In this document: piece after piece, positions 12,905 to 24,943 of the stretch
Layout of the letters: each line of letters opens with the position of its first letter
How positions within the stretch are numbered: the first letter of the stretch is position 1
Source of the DNA: Ascidia mentula
Lineage: Eukaryota; Chordata; Ascidiacea; Phlebobranchia; Ascidiidae
DNA length: 64,000 bases
Reading direction: 5' to 3'
Assembly (NCBI GenBank): GCA_947561715.1
Contig: OX387203.1
Coordinates: 19,282,001 to 19,346,000 of the forward strand
Program-made: the position numbers and the translations under genes
Notes under the pieces: model-generated
Seen by the model: only the letters and a program-made list of their open reading frames with translations
What the model was told of the DNA's origin: nothing
Database searches by the model: none

Positions 12905-15006
12905 ATGGTGTTTGTAATGTGTTCTTCATTCATCATGGCAAGTTTGCAAAATCTCGAATTAATGGCCATTTAATCTTGTTTGGTCATAACCAATCAAATA
13001 AAATTATTTGTAAACTAATTACTGTATTTATTGCCACAGAAAGAAGTGGTCCATTGCCGGTGGGTGATACTTCATACGAAAAGATTCCAATAATCACACT
13101 GCTGAAACTGCCGCATCCAACAATGTATTTCCTGTATGTGCTGCACTTGTTTACCAGTACAGTAGTTCCTAATTGTGTTTGGCCATTAAATTTCAATACA
13201 AAACACTTTGCAAGGTCTTGTAGGCCACTTAACAGCACTTTTTCCATGTCATTTTCATGCTTTGGAGATAGCAATGATTTCTTACCATAATGCATGTGAC
13301 TAATTAGCCTTGAATATTGATTAATTGAAACTTTTGTTGTGTCATTGAGCATGTGTGCATACAAATGGGTGTTGCCATGACTGGTGCATGATGTTTCGGT
13401 GTAATTTATGTGAACCACTTGAGGTTGGTGGCATCATTTTCTGCCTATTAGCTGTACTGCTTGTAGCCCTGCTGATAAGGCCATTTTCTGTTGTTTAGGT
13501 GGTGTTGGTAAAACAGCCATAACTCTGTGATCGATGATCAACCAGGTGTGAAACTTCACATTGTGATAGGTGAATGTCACATGTACTGTGCGGCATAGGC
13601 CGATTGGGATTTTGGCCGGGTGCCCTACTATTGAAGGGGAAATTTCTTATTTACTAAACAGAAAATATATGTAAAATTTGCACTGAAATGTGTATATTTT
13701 AAATTTCTTAGGAGGGTTTAAAGCAGCTCCAATCACTTATTGCCCCCTACTGATGAAAATTTTTTTTTACATTTGAATTAAATGCTACTTAATCTTGCTA
13801 CCAATCACAAAGAAATTATTTTGTCAATTAATTACTGTATTTATTGCCACAGAAAGAAGTGGTCCATTGCCGGCGGGTGATACTTCATACAAAAGGATTC
13901 CAGTACTCACACTGCTGAAACTGCTGCAACCCACAATGTATTTCCTGTATGTGCTGCACTAGTTTACCAGTACAGTAGTTCCTAGTATGTTGCAGCATGG
14001 GGCAATTGAGATTCAGGTTGGTAAGCCAACTATTTATGACTGCATATTTGTATTTCTATTAAATTAGTTTCGCAGGAGGGAAATGTCCACCTAGTGGTCC
14101 TCTGTCACAATATAATGATGATGTAACAAAGCAATCGGTGTAGCATAGGAATCAATTTTACACTTGAGTAAGCACATATGCATGTACCATTGTCAGGGTG
14201 AATATGAGCTAGTTTAAAGTTTTGGTCGTCTAAATCCGGTAGCTACTTGGTGCTGGGTGTTGTAGAACATTAAACTAAAAAGTCTGAAACTTCAGGCTAT
14301 ATTTGCAGGAAACTGAATCATTTAAGGGCCCAGTTGTTTGTGAAAGAACAGGTGCTTTCTCATCCCCCAGTGTAGACATTATTGTGGTGAAAAGAACAAC
14401 AAAAAATCCAAATGGATTTTGCAGGAAAATTTATGGTTGAATTATTCTATCTATTGTGGTTTATTGCAAGGCCCATCTCTCCTCCAGAAAATAATGCAAA
14501 AGTTTGTTGCTGAATAATTGCATAAAGAGCCCTCCAGGGTCATCGCCATATATGTCGTAAAGCATTCTTGTGTAAATCCCAACCAATGAATTCACATAAC
14601 ACTGCAACCAATCACCACTTTTGCTTCAATAATATGTGTAGTATTTACCTAAGTGTGAATACTGTTATGTTGTCACAATTACAAGCCCACTTAATCATTA
14701 TAAAGTAGCATTTACTCGATGTGCTTTGTATGTTGTAACGCAAGTAGTTGTGTCTTGTTGCATGGAAACAAATGAAATATTTACTTTCCATAATTAATTG
14801 TGCATTTTACTTTATTGGAATTCTGCTTGTTATAAGTGTTGATAATCAGTTGAGTTTTTCTACAGTTGTTACTGACTGCACTTTCCTAAGTAATGTTTTA
14901 CATTTTACTTTTAATAATGTCGTATATCTTTCATCCACCAGGGTGCGCTGAAGGTTCAAACATCCTGTTACCATGACAACTTCGGGGCGTGGGCGGAGCT
15001 CAACAC
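12905..15006. repeat. Dispersed repeat family B, long copy
   Basis: The ends of this stretch match a shorter copy at 59560-60556. Shared segments are the block around 12966-13415 and the block 14683-15006, which contains TGTTATAAGTGTTGATAATC and GGTGCGCTGAAGGTTCAAAC. The middle, about 13420-14680, is absent from the short copy and contains a second partial copy of the first block (about 13790-13985) plus a diverged piece of repeat family A (about 14038-14300). On the minus strand, 12984-13418 carries an open frame whose core, about 70 residues, is also readable in the other copy and shares the segment FVLKFNGQT. I do not recognise it. Confidence 0.75.
12984..13418 (-). other. Unrecognised 144-codon open frame inside repeat family B
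   Basis: The frame contains SINQYSRLIS, LQDLAKCFVLKFNGQT and a Ser/Gly-rich stretch. A shorter version (59975-60247) lies in the second family B copy and keeps the same core with scattered substitutions. It may be an exon of a transposon protein or a captured host exon. There is no transposase signature, signal peptide or clear membrane segment. Intron boundaries were not resolved. Confidence 0.3.
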
Positions 15007-15949
15007 ATATAAGAAAATCTTGACTTATTCTGGCTTCCGTAAGATCACCGACAAATCCCTACATACTGTAGCGTCTCGTGTTGGTCGTTAATAATTCCTT
15101 GTAGTAACCGCATGTTGTGTAAAGTCACCGCCAATTTATTCAAACCTTCAGACTGTCGCCAAACCCCGTTGCATGCATTGTGTATCGTTTTCTCGTCCCT
15201 TTCACTCCCCTTTTGTTTTGCAATCACGGAACTCGTACCTGCACCGCCGATAACAACCATTGCTTGGAACGTCTAATAATTCTTTTTCTTTTACACCTTC
15301 GTCCTTTATAAGCCATCACATTCTCAATCATGATATGTTGAGATATATATGTTCATTTGTTGTTACGAAACACACAAAATAAAAAAAATAGTTAAACAAA
15401 AAAATGCAAAGTTTCCTTTTTCTAATTTCCGCTTAGTGTTTTTCTTTATGCAACGCCTGTACCTTGCATAGGGCCGGCCCTATAACCAAGAATGGTTCCA
15501 CCGGTTCCTCGTCACCATCTATGTTTAAATCGTCCACCGCAAATTGTGATTTTTCGCTGACGAAAATAAAATGAATTGAATTAATCGGTGAGACGTATTG
15601 TATTCTGTGAAAAAGGTTAACCGGCAAATATACTGTCAACAGATCTACATATATTTAAACTGGTGAGAAACAGAGAAAAATTTCGTACATATTTTGTTGC
15701 GCTTTATTTGGAGTCAGACTGTTAGTATATGAAGGTTCGGTTTTTGTCGCTTTACTAGCATTGGATTTCTTTTGTGTCAGATAACGCATTAATAATATTA
15801 AGGCAAGTAATCGAACGCTTCATTTTGTTGACCTGCGCTTGTGATTGAATCGAAAAATCCTTCTGATTTGAGCATTGTTTTTTTTGTGAACGTTTAGTTT
15901 TTCTTGTTGAAACGGAGTTTCGTTCTGTTTTGAGTTGCTACGGAAGACG
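15007..15949. other. Intergenic DNA, no gene seen
   Basis: Short chance open frames only, with AT-rich tracts. No convincing LTR boundary for the adjacent gypsy relic could be fixed here. Confidence 0.5.
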
Positions 15950-17815
15950 GCTTTTATGAGTAATATTCTTCCATTTGCAAAGCACAAAACTAAACTCACT
16001 TCCACGCCTAACGTTTTTGGAGGTGAAAGGTCGCAACAACAGAAAAGCAATTTAGATGATATTATCAGTGAGTTAAATAACGTCGGTTAGGACCCTTCGG
16101 CTATTCATTGGACAGAACCACGGCCAAGCGTGGTGCCACCTGTTTGTGAGACCAGGTCGAGTTCGTCCGCCACGCCTTTAAGTGACGTACAGCACTGTGA
16201 GTTGCCCAGTCGCGTTGGTTTTGTTGATTCGGCATCAAGAAAATCTTTCGAAGAGAGGAATGAATCGCAGAAAGGAAGGTGGTTGAGCAAGATAGGCATT
16301 CCCAAGTTTTGGCCCGATCGTTGCGCGATTTGGTTTGCTACTGTGGAAACGTTGTTTCAAGCGTATGGGATAGATAGCGAGTTTGAACGTTTTGTCATTC
16401 CGCATTTGGGTGACGAGCAGATTGCACGAGTCGGTCATTTGATTTGAAATAGAGATGATCGTTTCCGTTCACAGCATTGAAACAGAGCTTACTTAAATTT
16501 TATCTCAGGAACAGGTTCGGTTGACGAAATTGCTGAATTCCTCTTGTTCCGACAACAAGCGCCCCAATGAACTTTTAAGTGAGACGAATTATGGGGAATT
16601 AAGTGCGTCTTCCACCGCTTTGCTTAAAAAGTTACTGTTGGATCGACTACCGAAAAAAATACGGTTAATTCTTTCCGCCAGTATGCACTTGAGTTTAGAC
16701 GAATTAGCTGAGAAAACAGATAGCATGATGGTGATTAATTCGCCTGATTTGTTTATGCAAAATTCATCTGCGGCATCCGTGTCTGATGCCGTTCCATTGT
16801 CGTGGCCTTCTATTGTTAATTCGCAAACGATTGTTAACTACAGTTTTGACAAACGTTTGATGAAACTAACAAAGGATATTCAGACGATTAAAACTCTTCA
16901 AACGGCCAGTTTTCTGAATGCTTCACAAGCATCAGATAGGCAGGAAAACAACTCTCAACAACAGAGTTTTCCCAGACGCAGGAATTACGTTCAAAGCAAT
17001 TCGTACTCTAGACCACAGAATAACCAGCCATCAAGTAGTTTTCAGAGAAGAACCCGCTTTAATCAACCAAATGCTTCGGGGTTTCATGGAATGGCACCAG
17101 CAAAGTTGTGTTACTACCATCCGACCTACGGCAGTGCGTCTAGATCATGCCAGCCTGGTTGTGTCCTGTATTTAATGAACGAGGTAGAAGGTGATGAGTC
17201 GGCAGGGTCAAAATCGTTTTATTAGCAACAAAACTTTCACCGTACTGGACAGGATTAATCGATTGCAATTCCTTGTTAATTCTGGAAGTGACGTCAGTAT
17301 CATTCCATGTTGGTTTTCTCCACGTTTGTCTCAACCACAATCAGGTAGATTATTTGGTGCATCTGGAGTCACATTTAAGTCTTTTGGTGATGTGTCTTTA
17401 TCGGTTGACTTTGGTTTAAAGCGAAGCTTGCGGTGGACATTTTTGGTTTGCGATATTGAGAAGCCAATTCTTGGTGCAGATTTTCTTGATCACTTTGATA
17501 TACTTGTTGACACTCGACGAAAGAAATTAATTCCGACGGAAAGCCGAGAGCCGAGGGTTCGTAAAACGCCACAAGTGTTATTATCGTCACCGATCCCACG
17601 CTTGTGCGAAATTGCAGAAATCCGAACCGTCCCATGTTTGCGTTGTCCAAAGCAAACAAAAGCTTAATCCAATTTTCAATGCCGATGTTCCAGGTGATAA
17701 ATTATCTATGGACGAGACATGCGGTGATAACGCTAGCAATGATTGTAATCAACAAACACTTTACAAATTTGAAGCTGTTTTAAAGGAATCAAATGTAAAC
17801 TTATTTGTTATTTTG
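15950..17815 (+). mobile_element. Ty3/gypsy-type LTR retrotransposon fossil (gag and protease part)
   Basis: Gag-like sequence is recognisable: a Gag-domain stretch containing WFATVETLFQAYGI, then a helical segment with LLLDRLPKKIRLIL, then a Gln/Asn/Arg-rich tail. A retropepsin-like region follows, with the flanking ILGADFL motif. This order is the usual gag-to-pol start of Ty3/gypsy elements. No reverse transcriptase, RNase H or integrase is seen downstream, and no LTR pair was found, so only the 5' part survives. The element is broken, with several breaks, and looks old. Confidence 0.75.
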
Positions 17816-20800
17816 TAAAAGCCCACCTCTGCCATGTAGAATGTTATAAAATTGTGGTTATTGGTTTATAATAATTCAGCTGCCACCAAGTTTGTAACAA
17901 TTAATCTAAACCTGGTCATGTAGTGCTTGGGAATTGAATTTCTCTGTCATTTTGGGGAGAAACTACCACAGTAAATGTGTCGCCTAGCAACCACATGATA
18001 TTGGGACATTGCCTGGCAGTAAAACTTCAAACAACCAGTTTGCAAAAACACAGAAATGAACACAGCCTTTAATCTACATGAGATGATTGTATTGCAATTC
18101 CAGCTTTTTTTCCAGGGATGAGTTTTGAATCCACCCGACCATGGAAGTGAGCTGCAGAGTGGGGTTCATTTATAGCTAATGAGAATCAAGATCCTCTAAG
18201 CAGGAATGTTCTCTAAATCCTCTTCAAACTTATTGATGTTCCAGATCACTTGGCAAGGGAATAAGTGATTTTCGCATTAAAACTTTGTAAAGTTTGTTTT
18301 TGAAGATATAACTGACGCAAAACAGTTCCATGTTAATAAATTCAGCTCCATTACCAAAAACACAATAGTCTGATAATTTTTATTTGCAAGACAAGTCACG
18401 TGATGTAGAATACCGACATAGGTTAATGCGATAATGACGTAACGAAATTTCATCTCGCCCGAAAGATTTCGCCTCAAATTCACAATTAAACCCCGAAATT
18501 GGTTGAGTTTCGACTGTGTGTTGTCTTCATGCAGCTGTCATCATTTTTTTTGTATTGAGTCACAGTAGCCCTCCTTCATGAGTCACAAGTTCCATCAAGT
18601 TTGGTAACCTAGCAAAACTGCCACCAGGTGATAAATGTGGAACTCCTTAAACACTCTATTTAGGATTTAATTTGTGAGATGGGGAATTACAACGAAACAA
18701 AACATAACGCTGAGTCCTAGTGAAAATCTACACAACCCCAAACCAAGTGTAGAAACCTGTGAAAAAGTAGAAACAAACCGATGGGAAACGAATTAAATTG
18801 ATGTATTGTCGGGGTACGTCCCCGCTGAGCTACCGTGGGATACGACTGCGTTTCGGGCCTCGCATCCAAAGGATCCGACTGAGTCTCGATGGCAACTCGG
18901 CCTCGTGGACAACTTGCCTTGTCTATCTTAAGGTTTACTGTTGGAGTTAAAGAACTCCTTTACACAAGTCTGTGCGTCTTCTAAATAGTCTAACTCCCGA
19001 CAAAACACATACATCAACCAAGCTTCAAACCAGTCCAAAGTTGTTCATAAATCCATTTAATGTCGATATTCCAGTACTATTTACAGCACAGAAGTTTCTT
19101 CAAAACATGGACAGTACTAAAGCAGAACCAACAGCCAAGACCCTTACACAGCAACAGTTAAAACACACTGATTTGGCAGGCGCTAGTCGCTCTGCTTATA
19201 TAGCCTGCGGTTGGCCACACGTATTGATGCCTTATTTGGAGTTGTTGCGCAACTTGAATGCAACTTGAAGTTGGCCGATTTGGTCGATTACGTCAGTTAT
19301 TTATATAGCTTGATTAGGAAAATATGTTGTTTATGTTTAGGATGACTTTGTTTTCCGAATAACTAAAAGTAGTTATGTTTACTTTAGCTTTATTTATTAT
19401 TTGCGAAAGAAATACTTGTGTTTAAATTAAGCTTATTTGTTATTTGCCAAAGAAATGCCTATAATTATTTTAACTTGATTTAAGCAGTTAGTTTAGTTGC
19501 CTAACCTATATGACTTTATTGCCCAAATTTCATGGTTTATAGCACAACTATAAAGTGGCTGCTTCTATAGGCTACAATTTTTTTACCTGCCACCAGGTCG
19601 GCAGGTTTTTCTGTTGATTGTCCGATCGGGAATTGACCTAAACCGAAAATTAGTTTTTTTTTCCCCATGTCGTTTTACTGGAAATCACAACTTGATTACA
19701 ATAATTATTACGTTTCCATGGCCGCTTTTCAGGCGCAGTATTCTGCCCAAAGGCCATAAAAACGGAAGTGACGTATTAAAACGAGGCGCTTCACTGCGCC
19801 TCAACTGCCGATTGGTCGGGCGGTCCAGAAGGGGTTGCCTGACGAAGTTGAGGCGGAGTATACTCGGCCCGAAGGATTTCGGTTTTGTTGACATTGTAAC
19901 TGCGCAGGTGTGTAGGTCTACGAATGGTATTAGTGTTGTTAACCTGAGTAGTAACAATTTGATAAATATAATATCCATGCAGGGAGACAAAAATGTGATT
20001 AGCCACCTTGCAAAAATGCGATGAGCCTGATTGTGGTAACGCACTATACAGCAGGTTGCTGATGAAATTAGAAAGGACACAGCTTCATTATTTATGACTA
20101 ATTATTTGCAATTTAATTATTTTTGTCAATTTATGGATGTAGGGTTGTCATGCAGCTACAGGCCTGGAAGTTTAGAATTCAAGTTGTATTTAAAGGAGGG
20201 GTTAACTTCCCACTCTACAAGGATCGCCATATGCTTCCCTTGTTAGCACATACATTTTGATGACTTGTTATCACATACAAATGTGTTGTAAACAATGCAT
20301 TAGGTTGTTAATCCAGTGAACATTTAAAGCTCATGCAGACATATGAAGATGGTCAGTAATTGAAACTTTACTTGCGAGCTTGATCATGGTACACAGTATT
20401 ATGTACATGGACCTATTGAAAGCAGATGGATCTTGTGAATGCTCACCTATAAATGAATTTGTGTACTATGTTTTGTTTCAATTCAATAAATAAAATCATA
20501 AAGTTTTGTGTGGTTTATCAGGACTTCAATATATAGATATGCATAGTTATGATGTAGTCTGTATAATATGTACTGTTTTAAACTTCTTTTTTCTACAAAG
20601 AGCGGAAATAGGCCAGGTTGGTGGTGATTCAATGTATTGTGGCTCTATTTTATGTCTAATAACTAGGAAGACCGCATTCTTTGACTGTATTCTCCACAAC
20701 ATGCAAAGTCTTAACGGACATGGAAACGCAAGCGGTTTTGCGTCTGTTCGTTCGGGCCATGTTTTCAGGCTATGTGCGGAAGTGGGTCATAACATAATTA

Positions 20801-20938
20801 TACGCTTTGGGCCTTTTTTTGTATATACATGTGTTGTGCGGCCACAGTATGAAGTTAGTGAGGGTTGAGATTGTCCAAGTAACAAAACGTGGGTAGAATT
20901 GCTGGTAAGTTTCCGTTAGTTAGTGTTTGTGATGTAAA
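17816..20938. other. Gene-poor DNA, no supported gene
   Basis: Short open frames only. An A-box-like TAGCTCAGCGGG is present on the minus strand near 18830 without a tRNA fold. Around 19727-19875, two imperfect copies of a short GGCGSAGTAT...CCCRAAGG motif lie about 120 bp apart. I see no promoter, splice or coding pattern worth naming. Confidence 0.45.
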
Positions 20939-22182
20939 TTAAGACCGCATATCAGTATTTCTATTAAAAAAGTGTCATAAAGAAACTCAGTGACGTCACA
21001 AGGCAACCGGTGATGCATTGTGGTCAATTTTCGGGTTAAATGAGCAGGGAGTCACGTGCTGTAGCCAGAGCGATTTTCAGCGTGTTTGGTGCAGTTTTAG
21101 TGCATTTTTTCCCTTCTCATTCAGTCAGTCATTTGGTGCTGGGTGCTGTGAAAAAGTTTGTTGAAAAAGCATCAAAATGTTCTAGTGTTCATAGCCCAAA
21201 ATTGAATCACAGAAGTGTACCTTAATTTGTGATTGTATGTTAGGCCCGCCTCTTGGCTACGCATTCAGGTCAAAATTAGTTGCAGAACATTATTTTAGCT
21301 GAATAAGCTGTATGCAAAAAAATGTAAGTTGGGTTTGCGAAAAAATGAATCACACAAACCTGACCTAGTTTGCAATTTAATGTTGGCCCCAACCCTTTTC
21401 TACGCAATGGCAACAAAATTGGCACAGGGAAGGTTGCTTTGGTTGCCCCTGGGGCTGTTTTCGAGAGTGGTTTCCAAAGTGGGCACTAGGGGCGTTTGCA
21501 ATCGTACGGGGGGCGCTTGAGGGTATGGCCAATTTTCACTTATAGCATAAAGTCAGTGTTTCCCAACCGGTGGTACGTTGACCACCAGTGATATGCGACC
21601 GCATTCCAGGTGGCACGCGAGCACCTTTCCGTAATTATCTTAGCTCTTTCTTGGTGGGACGTGCGTTCAGCGCATTCGCCACTCTTTTAGATGAAAAAAT
21701 TAATCGTCTTGATATCGAAAATTGAGCAGACTTGATATCAACAATTGAGGAGACTTGATATCGACAATTGAGGAGACTTACGATTGTTTTTGTCCGACAT
21801 GAAACCTTATGTTGAGAAATTGTTGTCATTCCACCAACCTCACCCATCGTTGACAAGCAACAAATGAATTCGTTGTGTTTTTTGTCTGTTCTGTTAGGCG
21901 TCGTTAAATGACCAAGATATGTTTGGGGGCCGGTACAGAAAAAAAGTTTGAGAAACACTGCTATAGGACATAAGATCCTCCGGGAGGCTCCTTAGATCCT
22001 GTGTCTCGTCCGATGCAGCTGCAATCAATTTTTTTTCTCTATGAATAATACCAGTAGATCTTCATGGATCACCGACCACGGGAATTGTTGTGGGCAAACA
22101 GGCAAATCACTCAGTATGGGTATTAATGCTGATAGCCTTCAAAACTTGATTTTTGGGATTTAATACTGATATGGGGCCTTAA
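20939..22182 (+). mobile_element. TTAA-ended terminal-inverted-repeat element (family A), copy 1
   Basis: The left end is TTAAGACCGCATATCAGTA. The right end, on the other strand, reads TTAAGGCCCCATATCAGTA, so the element has imperfect terminal inverted repeats of about 19 bp that include TTAA. A second copy in opposite orientation lies at 60782-61428, and a diverged relic at about 58950-59478. No transposase is visible, so it is non-autonomous. The TTAA ends recall piggyBac target sites, but the inner bases do not fit the usual piggyBac terminus; superfamily is left open. A hAT-like insert is nested at 21554-21960. Confidence 0.75.
21554..21960. mobile_element. hAT-like MITE nested in the family A element
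   Basis: The ends are CAGTGTTTCCCAACC and its inverted partner (CAGTGTTTCTCAAAC read on the minus strand), typical of hAT termini. The 407-bp body has no transposase. Inside, at about 21710-21780, lie three direct copies of a 23-26-bp unit containing CTTGATATC and CAATTG. The corresponding part of the second family A copy lacks this insert. No clean 8-bp target duplication remains. A further hAT-like start, GTGGTTTCCAAAGTGGGC, lies just upstream at about 21467. Confidence 0.7.
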
Positions 22183-22644
22183 ACCAGTAAACACGTCTTG
22201 CATGAACAATTGTAATGAGGGTGGATTCCCTACTGCGCAACTCTGTTCACACGATTAACAACCTACGCATTTAAATATTCAACTACTCGGCCGAACAGGA
22301 TCAGGTTATTGTAGGTATATTGAATATATCTCTGATACCGAGTCGTATCTGCCATCCAAAAACCTCCAGACGTGCATGGGCCCTGGTGCTGATGTACCCC
22401 CCTCCTCTCATGGGACGTAGTTTGTCTGATTGTCAACCCGACACTGGTTATGTCCCCGTATAATTGGTTGATCCTGATCCTCACATCCAACCTCTCAAGG
22501 TCAAACGGATAAAGTAGGACATGAACACAAAGTCATGACCTTCTTAATCAATTGCAGAGGTTTGGTTGTAAATTAAGCCGAACAGTAATAAGTTATCTTC
22601 TATTAATTTGGGAAAATAAACCACACAGCGGGTATAAAAGTGTT
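22183..22644. other. Spacer without supported gene
   Basis: A minus-strand open frame at 22263-22490 is unrecognised and has no matching splice partners. The stretch otherwise forms the region downstream of the small minus-strand gene. Confidence 0.4.
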
Positions 22645-22650
22645 TTTATT
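22645..22650 (-). terminator. AATAAA poly(A) signal of the small minus-strand gene
   Basis: AATAAA on the minus strand, about 110 nt downstream of the stop of the predicted terminal exon at 22762. Spacing and orientation fit a short 3' UTR. Confidence 0.45.
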
Positions 22651-22761
22651 AAATACGAACAATGGCTGTGTTTTCTGGAGCTTCGGTAATAATACCTCTC
22701 ATATTACTGATTCGTGCGACCAGAACACAGCAGGGTTAGAAATATTTGGGAAGATTGAAAC

Positions 22762-23595
22762 TTATTTGTGTTTCAAAATTTGATGGAAATAAGTCCACAC
22801 CCCGATCGCTTGGAGGAAAGCATCGCAAGTTTCTGGGCTTATTCTTGTCTGTATATTCCCGTAATAAACCGATCCATCGTATACTTGTAACAATGTCTCA
22901 TCAACGATAACCGGAATGTCTTTCCATCTTTTGGTTTCAATGATTTCTCTCACCAGGTTATTACTACACGATCTGAAGTTGGCTTTCCCTGTCATGCACA
23001 AAAGCTTAACAACACTCAGATAATCAATAGATAAGTGGAGAAACTTATAATCACTTAAATCTTAGCATAGTTTTGTATTTGTTAGATTAATCCTTACGTT
23101 AATTAAACTTTTGCCAGTCCATAAGTGTAAAATGTTTGAGAAACACCGGTTTGAACAATGTTTCCTATTTATTGTTTTTGTCCTGAGAATTTTCTGACAC
23201 AACTAATGTCATCCAACATTGCTTTGATATCAACATAAGTTAATCCACAAAACTTGACACATAATAGGATTGCAATATTTTTTAACAGAATCTGCTTAGT
23301 GTGTATTTTTGTGACAAGGATATTGACTTCCCAGATTAAACTTGTTTTATGTTGATCACATGACTTACTTATGTCAAGTCCGAAGTGCCGACCTATTGCT
23401 CTACGTTGCATTTCAACAATGTTCGGTCGAATGCTATTCGTGTTCAGTAAAGACATTAATACCATCGTCAAACTCCTGTGGAAAATAAAAAATAAGTTTT
23501 TTCCACACAAAGACCTGAATATTTCAGCTGTTGTGTGACCAGGTTGAATGTGGAATGAAAACAGTAACCAGAGTAAGTTATGGTTTAAACCTACC
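22762..23595 (-). CDS. Predicted small spliced gene, function unknown
   Basis: Three exon pieces fit together on the minus strand. The terminal exon is 22988-22762, with acceptor GTGCATGACAG and stop at 22762. The middle exon is 23475-23369, with acceptor TTTTATTTTCCACAG and donor ATAA|GTAAGT. The upstream exon ends at 23595 with donor CTCAG|GTAGGT. The phases match: the middle exon ends with one base of a codon and the terminal exon supplies two. The first in-frame ATG lies in the middle exon and gives about 107 residues; the upstream exon is open back to an in-frame stop and may be 5' UTR. The product is soluble-looking, with no signal peptide or membrane helix, and ends in a segment containing WKDIPVIVDETLLQVYDGS. 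I do not recognise the family. A poly(A) signal follows. Confidence 0.45.
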
Positions 23596-23639
23596 TGAGG
23601 AAAGCAACTTTTAAACTAGCATCGACATTGAAGTGGAAT

Positions 23640-24943
23640 GCAGGAAGTTACAAGCAGAAAGCCTAAGATGTAACCGTGACAGAGCATGAACAAGGACTCC
23701 TATTGTACATATATTGTACATATTAATAAAGGTATAAGATGACGGAAGTTTAACTTGCTTCTTTACCTTTAACATCGTGCGATTTTCTGTATGATCGCCG
23801 ATATGTTTTAGCATGTAACATACGTCACAGAAATTAGCGCTTGTATTGCGTAATGTTTTGTATTTGTAACATACGTCACAGAAACCAGTGCTTATATTAC
23901 GTAATGCTATTTGTGCAGCATTGCACAAGTTTTGCAAATCCCATAATGTGACTTAAATGATAAACCCATAGAATGTTCTCGAGTAAAGCGATTCATTTAA
24001 TATCCTGTTTACCATATAAAATATTCTCACAGGATACATACTCTTGTATTACACTAAGTATTTTAATGCGTCCCAGATAATACAAGAAGGATCACCTTCC
24101 GTTAGTGTGCAACAGACCATGTGAACAAATCTGCCCAGCAGCACGTGAATCACCTATACCCGGTTCACACACACATAACTTCGATGTGCTCTGGCTGACA
24201 ATATCCTGTGTTTTGTGTTCTTGTATTATATTACTTCGAGCGGTTCGTGTTATCACGTGACATTATTGACCAATCAGCTCTCAGAATGGAGAGCTTTAAG
24301 AAGCCCAGTTTTTACCCGTAAATTCAGTCTCAGTCTATTCTATTCGCTTGGATTCTATCGACATTTTATTGAAACGTTGTAATGTACCGTCGTAATATAA
24401 CAGAAATAAATACAATTATTCGGGAAGATATCCTGGTTCTGGGTGCTTTATAGAAAGGGGCAGAAGCAGGTTTAACAATCGAAGAGACTCAATTTGCGCT
24501 CAAGCTATCGAGGCTCTGTTAAATATCTCTGAGTCAATTAGAGTTATTTACAAGCACAAGGTATGTTGAAAAAATATATGAAAATATGTGATGTTGGTGT
24601 AAAATATTGCTTTGAGGCGTAAAATATTGTACGTTATTCTTCAATCATAGTAAAAGTTCAATCAACGCAGTTTGTACAGAGCGTCATAAACTGACGTAAC
24701 AATAGTTTGTAACGTTTCCAAAAACTTAATTCTTTGTGTTAATTATGCAAAACATAAATTTTAATTCCACAATCTAATGTGTATTTAACTGCAGGAATTG
24801 AACACAATTACTTCCATTGTTACAATTGTGAATGAAATGTCTTGCGTTGTGATGACGAAAGACTATCAAGTGACGAACATTATCACTCGATCGTGTCCAT
24901 CTCCGAGACCAACAAAAGGCAAAGATTTATATTCCCACAAAGC
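23640..24943. other. Intergenic DNA before the tandem array
   Basis: About 23805-23905 holds two direct copies of a roughly 60-bp segment (GTAACATACGTCACAGAAA plus flank). Around 24240-24560 a promoter-like stretch with CCAAT and CACGTG, followed by AATAAA and a donor-like AAG|GTATGT, resembles a solo LTR or a promoter with a first exon. I could not decide, and no coding sequence follows convincingly. Confidence 0.35.

Noticed and set aside
18810-18900. Possible minus-strand tRNA near the A-box-like TAGCTCAGCGGG
   Set aside because: There is no D-arm pairing, no anticodon arm and no B-box at the right distance.
19614-20024. Overlapping open frames of more than 130 codons on both strands near 19.6-20.1 kb
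   Set aside because: The two strands are equally open, there is no family resemblance, and there are no flanking splice or poly(A) signals.
20506-20868. 120-codon plus-strand open frame
   Set aside because: Cysteine- and phenylalanine-rich low-quality coding pattern with no splice support.
24240-24560. Possible solo LTR or promoter with first exon
   Set aside because: It has CCAAT, AATAAA and a donor-like site, but no paired LTR, no primer-binding site I could confirm and no downstream coding exon.
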